Positions 7,524 to 8,209 of a DNA stretch of 8,209 nt are shown one piece after another (within the stretch, counting starts at the first letter, position 1; the number at the start of each line of letters is the position of its first letter). The notes beneath the pieces were generated by a model. It was not told where the DNA came from. It saw nothing but the letters and a program-made list of their open reading frames with translations, and searched no databases. The position numbers and the translations under genes were made by a program. This stretch comes from Frankiales bacterium (lineage in GTDB: Bacteria; Actinomycetota; Actinomycetes; JAFAQI01): NCBI GenBank assembly GCA_019246495.1, contig JAFAQI010000403.1:1-8209 (forward strand), given 5' to 3'.

Positions 7524-8209
7524 GTGAAGGTCGGCATCCCGCGCGAGGTCAAGGACAACGAATACCGCGTCGCCATCACGCCGTCGGGGGCTCACGAGCT
7601 CGTCCGGGCCGGACACGTGGTCTACGTCGAGAAGGAAGCGGGTGTCGGCTCGTCGATCCCGGACGACGACTTCATCGCGGCCGGCGCAGAGATCCTCGGC
7701 AGCGCGGACGACGTCTGGGGTGAGTCGGACCTCGTCTGCAAGGTGAAGGAACCGATCGCGGAAGAGTTCCACCGGATGCGCCGCGACCAGGTGCTCTTCA
7801 CCTACCTCCACCTCGCCGCCTCCGCCGAGTGCACCCGGGCTCTCGTCGACTCAGGGATCACGGCGATCGCCTACGAGACGGTTCAACTGGCCGACGGGTC
7901 GCTTCCGCTGCTCGCGCCGATGTCGGAGGTCGCCGGCCGGCTCGCGCCGCAGGTCGGCGCATATCACCTGATGCGCCAGGGCGGCGGACGCGGCGTCCTC
8001 ATGGGCGGCGTGTCCGGCGTCTACGCCGCAAAGGTCGTCGTGCTCGGCGCCGGTGTGTCCGGCATGAACGCCGCCGCGATCGCGCTCGGCATGCAAGCCG
8101 AGGTGCTGTTGCTGGACCGCAACATCGACAAGCTCCGGCAGGCCGACCGCATCTACCAGGGGCATCTGCAGACGATCGCGTCTAACAGCTACGAGGTGGA
8201 CCGGGCCTG
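7524..8209 (+). CDS. ald: Alanine dehydrogenase, N-terminal 228 residues (3' end outside window)
   Basis: An uninterrupted frame runs from GTG 7524 to the window end, 228 complete codons of the usual ~371. Ald (EC 1.4.1.1) catalyses the reversible NAD-dependent oxidative deamination of L-alanine to pyruvate and ammonia, as a soluble cytoplasmic enzyme. The start KVGIPREVKDNEYRVAITPS is typical of the AlaDH/PNT N-terminal domain. Substrate-site residues R15, K75 (KVKEP) and H96 (YLHLAAS) fall at the same numbers as in M. tuberculosis Ald. LLAPMSEVAGRLAPQVGAYH and GGRGVLMGGVSGV lead into the Rossmann fold with GAGVSG (G175, G177, G180) and D198 at the end of the second strand for NAD ribose binding. 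This separates it from proton-translocating transhydrogenase alpha. It has its own candidate promoter and probably forms a separate transcription unit from pyrG-nudix. Confidence 0.95.
   Translation, partial: MKVGIPREVKDNEYRVAITPSGAHELVRAGHVVYVEKEAGVGSSIPDDDFIAAGAEILGSADDVWGESDLVCKVKEPIAEEFHRMRRDQVLFTYLHLAASAECTRALVDSGITAIAYETVQLADGSLPLLAPMSEVAGRLAPQVGAYHLMRQGGGRGVLMGGVSGVYAAKVVVLGAGVSGMNAAAIALGMQAEVLLLDRNIDKLRQADRIYQGHLQTIASNSYEVDRA

Noticed and set aside
7829..8185. Separate 118-codon + strand ORF near the window end
   Set aside because: It is an out-of-frame shadow of ald, whose own frame is uninterrupted from 7524 to the window end.

Overview
The window is a dense, very GC-rich stretch (about 70% or more by eye) from the chromosome of a high-GC Actinomycetota. 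GTG and TTG starts, 4-nt stop/start overlaps and actinobacterial-type proteins (SteA/SteB, PyrG, a Nudix ADP-ribose pyrophosphatase, Ald) all support this. All eight genes lie on the + strand. The genus cannot be fixed from the sequence alone; the order steA-steB-(membrane transferase)-(MurJ)-(glycosyltransferase)-pyrG-nudix-ald suggests a lineage outside Mycobacterium. As I recall the M. tuberculosis order, steB (Rv1698) is followed directly by pyrG (Rv1699).

Layout. 1-458: 3' part of steA. 455-1414: steB (also annotated mctB). 1411-2232: a polyprenyl-phosphate sugar-1-phosphate transferase-like (MraY/WecA superfamily) membrane protein with an altered active-site motif. 2229-3869: a MurJ/MviN-family flippase. 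3862-4926: a GT-B fold, family-4 type glycosyltransferase. These five genes overlap one another (4, 4, 4 and 8 nt) and look like one translationally coupled operon. 4927-5113: a 187-bp spacer with a candidate extended -10 promoter and a strong ribosome-binding site. 5114-6832: pyrG (CTP synthase) from a TTG start. 6836-7483: Nudix hydrolase, 3 nt after pyrG. 7484-7523: a perfect 10-bp hairpin followed by a candidate -10 box placed for a leaderless transcript. 7524-8209: the first 228 codons of ald (alanine dehydrogenase), cut by the window end.

How the genes may work together. SteA and SteB are membrane-anchored divisome-associated proteins linked in Corynebacteriales to peptidoglycan hydrolase control at the septum. 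The next three genes together carry the parts of a lipid-linked glycan pathway: a membrane transferase that could load a polyprenyl phosphate, a cytoplasmic glycosyltransferase that could extend it, and a MOP-superfamily flippase that could move it outward. Their co-translation with steAB suggests a cell-envelope or septal function. I consider this three-gene insert, and the divergent motif of its transferase, the most promising undescribed content here. pyrG, nudix and ald are ordinary housekeeping genes with intact visible catalytic residues. I found no mobile elements, CRISPR arrays, tRNA or rRNA genes.
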